Of a stretch of DNA of 40,624 nt, positions 11,201 to 22,570 are shown piece after piece. A program made the position numbers and the translations under genes. This DNA is from Cruorifilaria tuberocauda (Eukaryota > Nematoda > Chromadorea > Rhabditida > Onchocercidae): assembly GCA_013365365.1 (NCBI GenBank), contig JABVXU010000480.1:1-40624 (forward strand), given 5' to 3'. Within the stretch, counting starts at the first letter, position 1; the number at the start of each line of letters is the position of its first letter. The notes beneath the pieces were generated by a model. It searched no databases. It had not been told where the DNA came from and saw only the letters and a program-made list of their open reading frames with translations.

Positions 11201-12690
11201 TAATTTGAAAACAATTTAAGCAATCACTAAAGTAATAAACATGCATAGAGCATCTGAATTATTGAATAACTAAAGTAATGAACATGCATAGAGTTATTCA
11301 ACTATTTGAATCTGAATTATTGAACAATCCTAATGATTTCATTGCTATAAATTGATCATTAAAATTAGTAATTCAGTTTTTAAAAGTTTCATAAATGATA
11401 AAGAGTTATCAAGCGTTATCATTTAATATCATATCAAACGTTATCATTTAATATCATAGATATCAATGAGATTTAATAAATTAAACGCATATTTATTAAT
11501 TTCTTTAGTGGTGGAATTGATGATAAAATTATTCAAAAAGTAAATTTATCATGTAATAGTGGATATTTTCAATGGAATGATCCAATTGGTGGAATGCATG
11601 TTCGATTTTTAATGAAAGATACAAATGGAAAAAGAATTTGTCTTCGAATTCGTTTTATGCCAACTTACAAAATACTATATCATATATTGGGTAGGTAAAT
11701 TTTTCCTCTTTTAGAATAAAATTTTTGTAAAAATTAAAACATTTAAGAAACTCTAAAAAATTTGTAATTTTCTTTTTTTTTTTTTTTTGATAAAATAAGC
11801 TTATAAATTACAGATGAAAGCAGCAATCACTATTTATTGAATATAGCAAAAGAATTTCGAAAATGTATGAATGCTAAAATAGATATATTACTTTTCATCG
11901 AAACTTATAAAATGAAACTTTGGAAGGAACGAATTGCTGCTTTTCGATATGAAATTTTACCGGAATCATTGATTGCTAATGAAAAAACTTTATGTGGCGT
12001 TTGTTCAAGCATTGATATTATCAATGTATTTTGTAACTATGCTGATTTTGGTTTGTTCATTAGAAATATTTTCATTCCTTTCTCTCAATCTTTTTATTTT
12101 ATTAAAAAAAAAAAAGGTATGAAATGAAAATTAAAATTTGAATTGAAAAATATCTTAAATATGTGTGAAAGTTTAGATTGAATAAATTAAAAATTAAAGA
12201 AAAAATTTCAGTTAACGAAAAGAAAAAGGTTAAAATAAAATAAAAATTATTTTCAGTATTCGAAGGTCATCAAACTAATACAAGTGATCATATATTGATC
12301 GATAAAATATTACGCAGGCCATTGCGTTATCATCAAATTATCGAAAGACGAAATAATCAGAGTATTTTAAGAGGCAAAAAATTTTTTCCTATCTTTTTTT
12401 TTTTTTAAAATGCTATTTTTATTTCATGAAAACTTTTTAATAAAAAAAAATTTTTGTAATACAGTAAACATTTCTCTGCTATTAACTTTTTAATTTGAAT
12501 TACTTTCAATTTTTTTTTTACTGTTTTAGCGTCGGTTATTAATTGTTTGTACAAAAAAGATGAAGTTAATCGAATTTACATCGCTAAAATGGAATTCGAT
12601 ACGGTACATATCATTTGTTCCCCGAGAATTTCTCAATATATTCAAATTGCTCGTGAACAATCCGAAAATGCTCCTTGTCAATTATTGTGA
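8246..12690 (+). CDS. Meteorin / Meteorin-like family secreted protein
   Basis: Five exons, 8246-8415, 11509-11690, 11814-12050, 12257-12361 and 12530-12690, total 855 nt and 284 aa (human METRN is 293 aa). Residues 15-33 form a hydrophobic signal-peptide core (LQLFMLFLCICKFNALI). The mature part has exactly ten Cys (52, 72, 101, 135, 178, 181, 191, 237, 261, 281). They sit in the family's contexts: HCSW, LSC then YFQW, ICLR, KC before the RIAAFRYEI strand (human RVAAFRFEL), LCGVCSSID with FC ten residues later, NCLY, IICSPR with FDTVHI before it, and APCQLL at the end. Possible N-glycosylation sites are N69 and N204. In vertebrates these proteins are secreted neurotrophic/metabolic factors; nothing here shows the worm role. 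The exon 4 donor is ambiguous: GT after 12361 was chosen, and a GC donor after 12368 also keeps frame. Intron 1 is 3.1 kb and repeat-rich. Confidence 0.82.
9977..10033. repeat. Purine tract (A)n-(GAAA)n-(GA)n
   Basis: A 57-nt run of purines on the plus strand grading from poly-A through GAAA to GA repeats. It lies in intron 1 of the Meteorin-like gene. Low-complexity sequence. Confidence 0.85.
10437..10892. repeat. 25-bp tandem satellite, about 18 copies
   Basis: The unit AGCGTTATCATTTAATATC plus ATATCC/A is 25 bp long and repeats about 18 times. Two variant classes alternate: GCGTTATCA and GCATTATTA. The array is flanked on the left by TTTCATAAATGATAAGGGGT and on the right by ATAGATATCAATGAG. 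It lies in intron 1 of the Meteorin-like gene, and a two-copy relative with the same flanks is found at about 11388-11470. Confidence 0.92.
11388..11470. repeat. Second, short array of the same 25-bp satellite with duplicated flanks
   Basis: About two copies of the 25-bp unit are bordered by TTTCATAAATGATAAAGAGT on the left and ATAGATATCAATGAG on the right. These are nearly the same borders as the large array at 10437-10892. The second locus is therefore a segmental copy with a different repeat number, about 40 bp before the exon 2 acceptor of the Meteorin-like gene. Confidence 0.85.
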
Positions 12691-14575
12691 TAGCACAAAG
12701 TTGATAATTTGTAATCTTCAAAAATTTATTACAATATCACTTCTTGAAACAAATCGAAATTCCGGTTTTAATATTAAAAATCGAAAGGATTATTTAAAAT
12801 TAAACAAATATCATTTATCATTGATCGAATTTATCAAGTATTCATTACTAATAGAAATGTGAAAATTTCAAATCGAAAAAATAGTAATTTAAATTTATTC
12901 CACAAAGTAAATTTTATAAAAATAATTAGATAATAAAAAAATTTTTTTTTAATTTAAATATCAATGATTTTCTTGTATGAATTTGAAATCGTTTAAGTCT
13001 AATGAGAATATATTGTATAAGAAATTATCAGTACTGATCATAGAACAGTGATTAGATAACTTTAACTGATAAAAAATTTTTTAATTTTTTAAACTTATTT
13101 TTAATTTCTTTTAGTTAATCCTTTAGCAGTTAATTAATCTGAGCATATTCTGATGAAATAAATAAATACGATTAACGGTTCAGCAATATTATCATTATCA
13201 TATGAAAAGATATATATGCTTGAAAGTTTAGAATAGAATATTAAGAATATTAGCTGCTTATATTGTTAGCCGATTAAAATGAATTGAGTCAAACTGTCAC
13301 AATTCAAAATTCAATGAATAATAGAATTACAGAATTCAGTGAAAGGATGAATGGATATTATCTTTATCAAATAATGCTAAAACACTATTAATATTATCAT
13401 GATGGTATTGATTTGATTTGAATAACAGTAAATTAAACTGATCATGATCAATTTTCTCAATCATTCAACAAATTTTTCTTACTTTTGTTTCCATCGTTAC
13501 TTTGTGATACAAATAAGATGGTATACAATATTTTGAAAACTTTTGACTAAATTACAAAAGATTTCATCCCTCACAATTTACATGAAATTACATCAAATGA
13601 CCTTTAACTCTCAATTAATCCTGTCAACCAATAAATTGCACTCACGTGCAATATACCATTAAATGATTGTTGCAGCTGAATGAGCATTTCTTCAAATAGA
13701 ATTGAATTGAATTCGATAACCACTTCTCCGCAAGATATTGGAAAATCGATCTTCAATGCTTATTAACAATACATTGCACCAGCTCTGCTAACAGTTACTA
13801 CCACTTTTTTCATTCATTCAGTTTAGCGATGTCCCGATAACACTGATGATATACCAAATGTTGGAAAGCAAAAGAAAATTCATACGTCGAATTGAACAAT
13901 AAAAATTTTGACTTTTGCTTTATATATTGATAGGTAGATAATTTCTTAGTCCTTGTTAGCATTCTATAATTGCTTTTGACCTAAAGCTTTCTATTTTCTG
14001 AAATGCTACACTTTCTATATTATTTGACTGTTGCAGTTAACATATCGTGATCAAACAGGAGCTTTCATCTTTGCTAAGCTTTTATCAGTGGAGGGTCAAA
14101 CTTTCCAGAAAAGATACTGAACAAGAAGCCGGATTACTCTTATTCGACGAAGCACAGATCATGAATACGACGCGAAATACTTAAAATAAATAACTTAAAT
14201 TAAATAAACAAAATACTTCAAAATACCCCATAATAAATATGCTTATGAAACTAACTTTTTCGAAATCAAGATCTAAGCTATGACAGAATATTTTTCATTG
14301 TTCAAAATTAAAACTAATTTTTTCGGATCATTTTGTCTCAAATTTCTATTACTTCTCTTATAAGCTAAAATTTCAGAAATATACCAGCACAAATAAAAAT
14401 GCTTTGAAAGCAGAATTATCCTTAAACTTATTCTATATCCAAATATTATCCTGTAGTAATTCAAGCCATATAGTCAAAATATCTATCTCTACGTTCATTT
14501 CAAAGTTTTTTTGAAAGTAAATTTCAGATTTTTTTCATCTACTACAACCTAGCTATACACATAAATACCCGTAAA
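12691..14575. other. Tail-to-tail intergenic region between the Meteorin-like gene and INTS8
   Basis: Both flanking genes end here, so the region should hold their 3' UTRs. An AATAAA-type signal occurs in the A-rich stretch near 12930, after the Meteorin-like stop. Between about 13650 and 14190 the sequence is less AT-rich and looks coding-like in short stretches (see the separate entry at 14037-14189), but no gene model could be assembled. The remainder shows nothing recognisable. Confidence 0.5.
14037..14189 (+). pseudogene. Coding-like island, possible gene relic or terminal exon
   Basis: After a good acceptor (TTTGACTGTTGCAG, ending 14036) one frame runs 27 codons (starting LTYRDQTGAFIFAKLL) to a TGA at 14118-14120. 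The same frame then continues 22 more codons (RITLIRRSTDHEYDAKYLK) to a TAA at 14187-14189, followed by AATAAA-like sequence. Composition is clearly less AT-rich than its surroundings and the peptide is not low-complexity. It could be a decayed 3' exon, a terminal exon ending at the TGA, or chance. No family was recognised, and no upstream exon was found. Confidence 0.25.
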
Positions 14576-17500
14576 TTAAAAGTGTATTTTAAATACATGC
14601 GAACATAGAACAAGCAAAAACCGTTCACGTCTCCGGAACTTTTCAAGTTGGCTCATATTGTGAGAGTTTATCTCCGGAACTGAAATTGCTCGTAACTGAA
14701 AAACACAAAATTGGTGAAAATTGGTGATTGGAAGAAGTATCAACAACTTCCTATAACAACAGTCAGACCATTCTCGGAATTCTGATTTTCAACTAACAGC
14801 AATAAAAATTGTTCTTTGAAACAAAATCTCATATCTCAAATGATAACTGCATGAAATTGAAATAACATACCAACAGCTGTTCCTTTTTGTGAAGGTGGAG
14901 TTTTTCATATACATCTGAAAATATTGTAATAAGTAAAAAGAAAATAACACAAGCAATCTATGATAATTCACAGAGTTCCAGTGCACGTATCGAAAGGATT
15001 TTTTAGCTTCCAATTACTATACCTCTGAAACCACTAAAACTAATTTTATGGCTGTCTAATGATCAAATAATATGATCAAATAATATTAATCAAATCTTTA
15101 CTTTCACTTAACCTGCTAGATTTTAATTTGCTATATAACGCCATCCATTTATCGTCACACATGAGCGAGAATACTTTAACTGTTCTGTTAGTTTAAGTTC
15201 TGATTGTTTTTCTTCATAAATTTGCAAAGAACTATATTTTTACTTTTAATGAGTCGAACAATGTGTTTCACGAGAGTTTAAATCTCATAATCAAGTAATA
15301 TCTTTGACCATATCAAGTGGAAATGTTAAAACAGTATTAGTTCAAGGATAAAACTATTTAACAATAAACAGTTCTCTGTTAAAAGTAAAAATAGTTGGCT
15401 TTTCATTTAAAGATAGGACATTCATAATGATAAAATAACAAAAAGTACTAACCACTCATAAATTCAGCCAAATTGATATCACTAATAAGTGGAAAATAGG
15501 CTGTACAAGCATCAAGTGTGTCACCGTGAGTTTCCGCTAGAGATGATGCTGTTGAAACGTAATGCTCGATAGGATTACGCATAAGTTGACAAACCAAAGC
15601 ACTTAAAGTTTCAGCACCACTCATTCGCAAACACCGTTGTACTTTAAGCCACATCTAAAAAAATTTTTTAAAATTATACTTCATATAATAGAAACTCATC
15701 CTCAAAAAAATTAAGATAACTGCCATAAACCATTTCATCGCCTATCACCTTATCAGCTGCTGCAATATTTTCTATCCCATTTTCAATGAAAATGATAAAT
15801 TTCATAATCTATACCGTAAATCAATATGTTAATTCTTAGGTAATATTCTCAATATCTACATAACCCTCTATTTATTCTACTAATATGCTATTCATATTTT
15901 ACTCAATTAACAACATAATGTTAAACAGTTAGTTTCAAAGGTTCCTGATTTGTTATACACTTTAACATACTTCTGGGCAATAATCCATAACAAATAACTT
16001 ACTACATCATCAACAACATTATCAGGAAGAGGTCTCATCATAGAATCACTGCAAGCCACACATGCTTCCATGTAAAGAATCAAGGCGTCGGCAAATTTAT
16101 CGCAAGCTGGAGTTATTCACGTAAAGAAATTGCAAATGGAATAATCAAAATAAATTCACACCGAGATAAAAAAACTATCTAACCGTAATAAAAATCGGCA
16201 TAGGATCGTAGCCAGAATGCATTTATTGGGTTAACAGTTAGCGAGTTCTTGAAAATTGTTTCGAGACATTCAGTTAAAAAAGGCACATTGAAAGAGAAAT
16301 CATCATCAATTCCTTTCTTTCTGAAAAAAAAACCAGAGAAAGGATAACAGCTAAAATTACTTAAAGCAATAGATATACCAAAAATAACATACTGTGATCA
16401 TAGAAACATGAGAACATAATTCAAACGCTAAAAACCCTAATGTCAATTTGTTTTTTTTACCTTATTTTATTTGTACACTTCGACCTGACCTAGTGAGACT
16501 AGCAGTATTTGAGAATAATCAACCAATTGCTAGATAAATGTCTCAAGAAACCAAAAAGATTTCCAACAATAATTGCAGTAAATAAGTGAACAATCCTGAT
16601 AGTATATTGGCAATTCAGATTAAATTTATTGAAATTCGATTTTATGCTATTAAAAAAGCTTACTAATAAATAAAAAGATCTGAAAATAAGTTACAATTCT
16701 TGCTATTATTAATATATTACTTACTCAAAATTGGATTGCCAATAGTCAGGATGCTCAATAAATATATCTTTGTTAATTTCCTGTCCTGATGATAATCCAC
16801 TACATTCTTTCCTCGTTTTCGCCGAATTTCCAGCTGCGTTAAACATTTTACCAAGAAAGCTAATAAGGAAGGATATAGTCCGATATTCCTGCAACAGTAC
16901 TTACTGTAATTCGCAGCAAAACAAATGAAAAAGAATCTGAAATATTTTCTTTTATTTTTACACATTTGTTAAATCCAATGTTAAACCGAAATATGAACGT
17001 CAACCAATCATACTTTGATGAGTCGTAACATATCTAAAAATTGCGTTCTTGTCAGAAGCTGTTTCATTTGCTCACGAATTAACGATCCATCGCTTCGCCT
17101 TTTACTGCAATATATTATTTTACTACAAAAAAGAATAAAACTTCTATTTCTCAACAAAAACATAAGTGATCAAATTCTCATAATTCAGAAAATCCATTAC
17201 TTCTGATTGCTTGCAAAAATACATGCCTGTTCGATGGAGGATCTTGGAAGGTTAAATTCATAACATGCCACCATGGACCTTCGACAATTTGTCGAGCAAC
17301 TGCCGGGTCAGTACTAGTCATATAAGCAGCAATCATTTTTGCTGCATCCAAGAATGGACTTTTCAATCTGCAAATGAAGAAGTAACAAACAAACGAACAA
17401 ACGAGTATTGATTAACAAAGGAAATAAGAAAAATTTTTTTTAATTCTGGAAACTTGCAAAGGAATAAAATGTAAAATAAATGGCCTTATTATAATTCTAT

Positions 17501-20500
17501 ACCAAAATCATAGAAAATGAACAAGTCAAAATTGATTGATTAGATGAACTCACTTCACAAAAGAGCGTAAGAGAAAATCCCATTCGCTCGTATTAATGAA
17601 AAATGTGACTGTATGGAGCATCATTTTCCCCATTGTTATAGGATCTGTCATAGACGACTGTATGAATGCTTTCACTGTCGAATTCAATGCCTGCGTAATT
17701 TGAACAAACTGAGCATTGTTGGATACTCTCGAAAATCGTGCATGCCAACATTCTAGCTGAATTCGAGAATAAGCTCACTTCATAGATTTATTTCCGTTTA
17801 CTTTATTTCAAATGAAAAGTCCAATTGAAAAAGAAAGTCATTTAATATTTAATATGAAAAATCAAATAATATTTTAACAAAAGGCACCTGAACTCGAACA
17901 GCATCAAAAGCAAATCGCACTTGTATTTCTTGAATTTTTCCTAATGGACCCATTTCTTTTACACATTCGTTGCAAAATTTACGCCACTGAGTTCCATCCT
18001 TAAAATACTTTTAAATTCTAGGTCGTTAAGTCTGCAAGTAAATATTGAAATTTTTTAAAATTATTCATCTCAAACAAGCGAAAATTACAACATACCCCAA
18101 TAAGTGCTAACTGTTCCAGTTTGCCTAACATCAGATTAATGTGTTCAAAATTCCCCTGCGAAGCGGCCGCTGACATAACATCACCAATCATTCTGCTAAT
18201 TCGAAACTAAAAAAGAAAGTCTTTGCATTATTTAAGAATTCTTCCCACATAAGAAGAAGGAAAAAAACTAAACGTGTAAATGAACACTTACACGACGTGG
18301 AACACTCATTTTTCCAGTCATTTTAGCAAATAACGATTTTATTTCATTCATATCAAATGAAATAATCAAGCGCCAAACATCCGTACCACCATTTAAAATC
18401 TCTTAAAATAAAGTTTATTTTGAGAGAGAAAAATACAAAAGTGCTCCTTCGTTGAAGAAATTCTGTATTCAGGTTTAAAAGTGGCTTCTGTTAGTTTTGA
18501 GAGAATAAATCAGTATCATAAAGAAAACATTCACCTTTAATGGCAGCAATGTTTGGTAAAGGATGTACTGGTTGCTGAGAAATTTCTTTGAAATTTCCGA
18601 CGTATTCTTTGCTGTGGTCGAGATCCACCTTAATGAATTGACGGAGAGTTAAATTAGTTTTCTTTCTATATGCCGAACAAACAAAACAGCTAAAAAAACT
18701 ATTTATTGCGAATAATAACATGTAAATTCTTAAAACCACTCACATTTTTAAATTCCTCAAGAAAATTCGGTATTTTGATGGACAAAAACTGCATCACTTC
18801 TTTCATTATTTGTACTTTTGTTCTCTTTTTTATCAAACGTAAGCAAACCTGTTAAATTTATCACTGAATACTAATTCAAAGAAATGAAAATGTTGAAATA
18901 TAACTGGCAAAATGTTGAAGTTAGAACCATTCCTTGTCCTAAGAGAAATAGTTGAGGCTCATATGCTAAATAGAAATTACATGCAGGAAGTAAATTTTTA
19001 TTTATTTTTTCAAACACTGATAACTGATTTCAAATCTGCGTAAGAAAGAATACCGCAATCAAACGAGAAACAGCTGTTTTGTTTGCTGCCAATTTCGATA
19101 ACGTGCTTGAAGTAGCCAGAAAGTCGTTGCAATATTCCGAAATAATATTTTCGGCCAAAATATCATCTGCGAGAGCTGACTTTGATGTACAAGCAATTTT
19201 TTGGCATTCCAACCGACGTACTAATGAACAATTATCCAAAATATCTAACGTCTATATGAAAAGTACTATTTTTAAGGTCTGCATAACATTGCAACTAAAT
19301 ATTTAAAACAAAACTGAAAAAAAAATTGCTTTTAATTCCATATAATAAATCTAAATTTATATGAAAGGAAATACAAACCTTTTCACTGATTGCACCAAAT
19401 ATCAATTCATTTTGAGAACGAAGCGTAGAAAAACAATGTGTAATACCTACGGCATCACAGTAACCACCCAAATCATCTTCATTTATGCTAAGCACAAATT
19501 TATCCATTAAATTTTTCTTATATTTCGGCCAATTTTTCACAATCTACAAATTATGTCTGCATGATTGTGACATTTTGCGTTTTTGTACATAAGTTTTCAC
19601 TTTTTCGTACATAGGTTTTCATGCGTTTTCTTTTCCCTAATTGTTATTATTATTTTCAGTTCATTATCAACTCGTTATGTTGAAATAATACCTTTTCTAA
19701 ATCATTTCTTGTTTCTTGTATTTTACCAGCAGTAAAATGATTGCACATCAATGAATACAGAATCTGAAAATACATATAAATATTAAGGTTACTACACTTT
19801 CCTGAAAAGAGAAAGAAAAACATGCAGAAATATTTATTGATAAATATTACTAGTAAATATTTATTACCGTCATCGTCCAAAAATTATAATCCAATTGTAC
19901 ATTTGATGCTTGAAAATTAAGAACTGGAACCGAAACCCTGTTCATGTTTCCCAAATTTAAAGCATTATCAGTAGTTAAATTTGGTGCCTGAAATAAGAAA
20001 ATCTCTCAATTTCATTACAAGTATCAAATTCGGACCATTTTTCCAAATCTTAACAAAATCAGATGTTATACTAAATAATATATGCAGTTATATGTCTTTC
20101 CATATGGGTTTCACAATATTATACAGCTACAAATTTGTTCCAATTCATACCCATTGAAATATTTTTCAGCTATTTTCTATTTCATTAAAAGAAAAAAGCA
20201 TAAAAATTCTGGAACCTTTGACAAAGCTTCCAAGAAGCAATCTTTTGTAGGTACAATAATATGCACTTTACGGCTACTTTCTAGCATTCTTTTCAAAAGC
20301 TTTTCTGCATTTTCAGCGCTTCTTCGTAACTATAAAGTAAATCAAAGTCTCATTTTTTTTAGAAAAACCTTCCAATTTTACAGATGTATAATCAACAGTG
20401 ATAATAGAAGCAGTAATAAGTATAAAGGCACATATATGAAAGAAATAATACACACTTATCATGCAATTATTAATTGGTTGACACATTAATTTCAAAACTA

Positions 20501-22547
20501 CTAAATAAATGCTAACCTCAGCAGTGCAGATTTTAAATTGTTCCGCTTGCATGAGATTCGCGTCAAATTGGTTCAGCCTTTAAAAAAATTCAAATTTTTT
20601 AATTCAATAATTTTGTCAATTATTCAGAATGTCTTCAAATAACACAAATATCGATATCATGCCAAAACTTCTGATGACATTTCATTAGTAGATTAAAAAA
20701 CAACAAAGATATGCCTGACATGCTATGGCCGTGAAAAATATCCGATGTCAAATGTTATCACTCGTGAAAAGTTTGCTTTAATTTTTGATAAGATGAAAGA
20801 AAAAGTATTTGTATTATCGATAACAAAGAATACTTATGATAATGTATCTGCTGTTATTCAGATATCATTCGAAAATAACAGAAGCAGCGCTTACGGATTG
20901 CTGACAGTCGGCTTTGCAACAGTTTCAGGAAAGCGCCCATCAACATCTATTTTAAGCAGCCATGTGGCATACAACCAACAAGCGAAAAACTGTTCCGGCT
21001 TCTCAAATTCAACTTCTGATTCTGCATGAATTTCAGCGAGCACTAGTAATACGTCTTCGTTTGAACTCTTAAAATGGAGAAATCAGTGAAAATTCTTTCA
21101 CTTCAAAGAAACAGTAGTACACCAAAAATCATATGTAATCTAAAACAATGGGTTAACGTACCATAGTTTTCGTTGGGTAACAAAATGCCATAAGTCGATT
21201 CATAAGAGCTTTCATAGACATGATATTACAGCTGGAAAGAAAATATTTGCAGTCAAAACACAATTAGCACAAAGACTAACATATTCAGTACACTCAAGTC
21301 CTGTTCGAAACAATCGTATGTACCCGATTCCAAAATATCTTCCAATCTTTTTCCTTCTCATTTGTAACACTACCACTACTTTCCCCTTTACAAGAACAAA
21401 TCAAAATAATAGCCTTTTAATTTTATTTAAAATAATAACAATTTAACGACCTACATTTATTAAATTATGAATCAATCGAATTCCTACACCTGTTAGTTTG
21501 TGATCAGATGGAATGCATATTCTTTTTTTTGATGTTATGCTTCAAGGAATATCAAAAAAATAAATAAACTACAATTCTATAGCAAATATACCACTGTTTC
21601 ATAAGATCAAGATTCCAGTTGAGTGATGCGAAACATGACAAAGCACAGAACCATAACTGGGCTGATTTACATCGATTGTAAGCTAGATCTTCTGAAACAG
21701 TAAACTTTTTAAAAAAGAACTGCTCGATCTGATTAGTGTCAATCTACCCAAAATCTACCACGAACTTCTGAAAAGTTCAGATACAATTTACCCAATTCCT
21801 AATAAAAACCACTGATTTCTGGGTTTCTTATTATATTTGAATTTACTCTTTTCTTGCAACAATATTTATAAAAATGAAATCTAAAAAACAAACCTTCATC
21901 ATATTCTTTTCGTATTAACATATCACATTCTTTATCACTTAAGACAGCTTGCTCTGTGAATTGATTTCCCAATGCAGACAACTGTTTGGGATCTCAAAAA
22001 ATTATATTTTTAAATGCAATTTCTCTTTTTCATAAATAATAAAAATTTCCTTTAATACGATAACTGTCAAAACATCGAATTTTATAAACATTTTTATTAA
22101 TTTCGATCAGAAGACACTGGATACATGAAACTTTGAATGAATAAACGAAATTACAAGAAATAATTCATACATGAGATTGAAGATAAATGCTTTTTCATAG
22201 ATTCCAACAGAAAGCAATATAGTCTACGTGGAACTACCTTTTACAAATAGAATTAAAAACTGAATCTGCATGTATGATGAGAAATTGTGTGAAATGCTGG
22301 TTCATCCATGGATTCTTAAACACTATAGCAAAATCTGGGTATCTCAAGCTTTACAATGATAACATCTGTCTAACACTTTTGTTAAAAGAAGAGATCCTCA
22401 TAAAAAGAAATTAATATCTTTTAATTAATTAATCAAACGCTTACCAGATTTTTCGAGATTCAAAAATTTTTCGAATTTCTTTCGATCGACAAAATAATCT
22501 AACCAATTTAATGGTGGTTCTTCACGGAGAAAATTCAAATTATTCAT
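14576..22547 (-). CDS. INTS8: Integrator complex subunit 8
   Basis: Twenty-five exons on the minus strand: 22445-22547, 21894-21992, 21592-21691, 21162-21231, 20895-21067, 20517-20577, 20216-20329, 19868-19987, 19692-19763, 19379-19543, 19054-19251, 18744-18848, 18535-18628, 18292-18401, 18096-18206, 17888-17998, 17554-17756, 17227-17367, 17014-17104, 16725-16888, 16184-16320, 16003-16106, 15453-15654, 14871-14914, 14576-14695. Total 3012 nt, 1003 aa (human 995), all phases closing. Diagnostic matches to human INTS8: INEDDLGGYCDAVGI to IDEKRLAGYCQACDV; KRRSDGSLIREQ to KRGNDGRVSLIKQ; YMEACVACSD (859-868) to YLQAGAVCSD, then LPDNVVDDV; and the end EKLHLHKKEQ, EKFRRRERFL. INTS8 is a helical/TPR scaffold of the nuclear Integrator complex, which cleaves snRNA and paused nascent transcripts; it helps recruit PP2A. 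Intron 18 uses a GC donor. It is divergent with the Maelstrom-like gene. Confidence 0.95.
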
Positions 22548-22570
22548 TAATCTAAAATGCTAAAAACATC
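22548..22570 (-). promoter_or_regulatory. Probable 3' splice acceptor for the INTS8 leader
   Basis: On the minus strand, GATGTTTTTAGCATTTTAG is followed by the 4-nt leader ATTA and the ATG at 22547-22545. No exon upstream joins convincingly in frame. This fits either a spliced-leader acceptor or joining to a non-coding 5' exon ending at the donor at 22787. Confidence 0.45.

Noticed and set aside
13600..14000. Retrotransposon fragment in the tail-to-tail gap
   Set aside because: Short translated pieces vaguely suggested element sequence, but no reverse transcriptase, integrase, terminal repeat or target duplication could be recognised.
19079..19306. 75-codon plus-strand frame
   Set aside because: Antisense shadow of INTS8 exon 11 (19054-19251).
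20082..20489. 135-codon plus-strand frame
   Set aside because: It lies across an INTS8 exon (20216-20329) and its intron on the other strand; the minus-strand exon has correct splice sites, phase and homology, so the plus frame is a shadow.
14576..22547. Exportin-4 or another importin-beta family receptor as the identity of the minus-strand helical gene
   Set aside because: The GPWWHVM segment first suggested the exportin-4 NWWNLAK region, but the N terminus, the GYCDA block, KRRSDGSL, YMEACVACSD and the C terminus all follow INTS8 in order and spacing, and total length matches INTS8.
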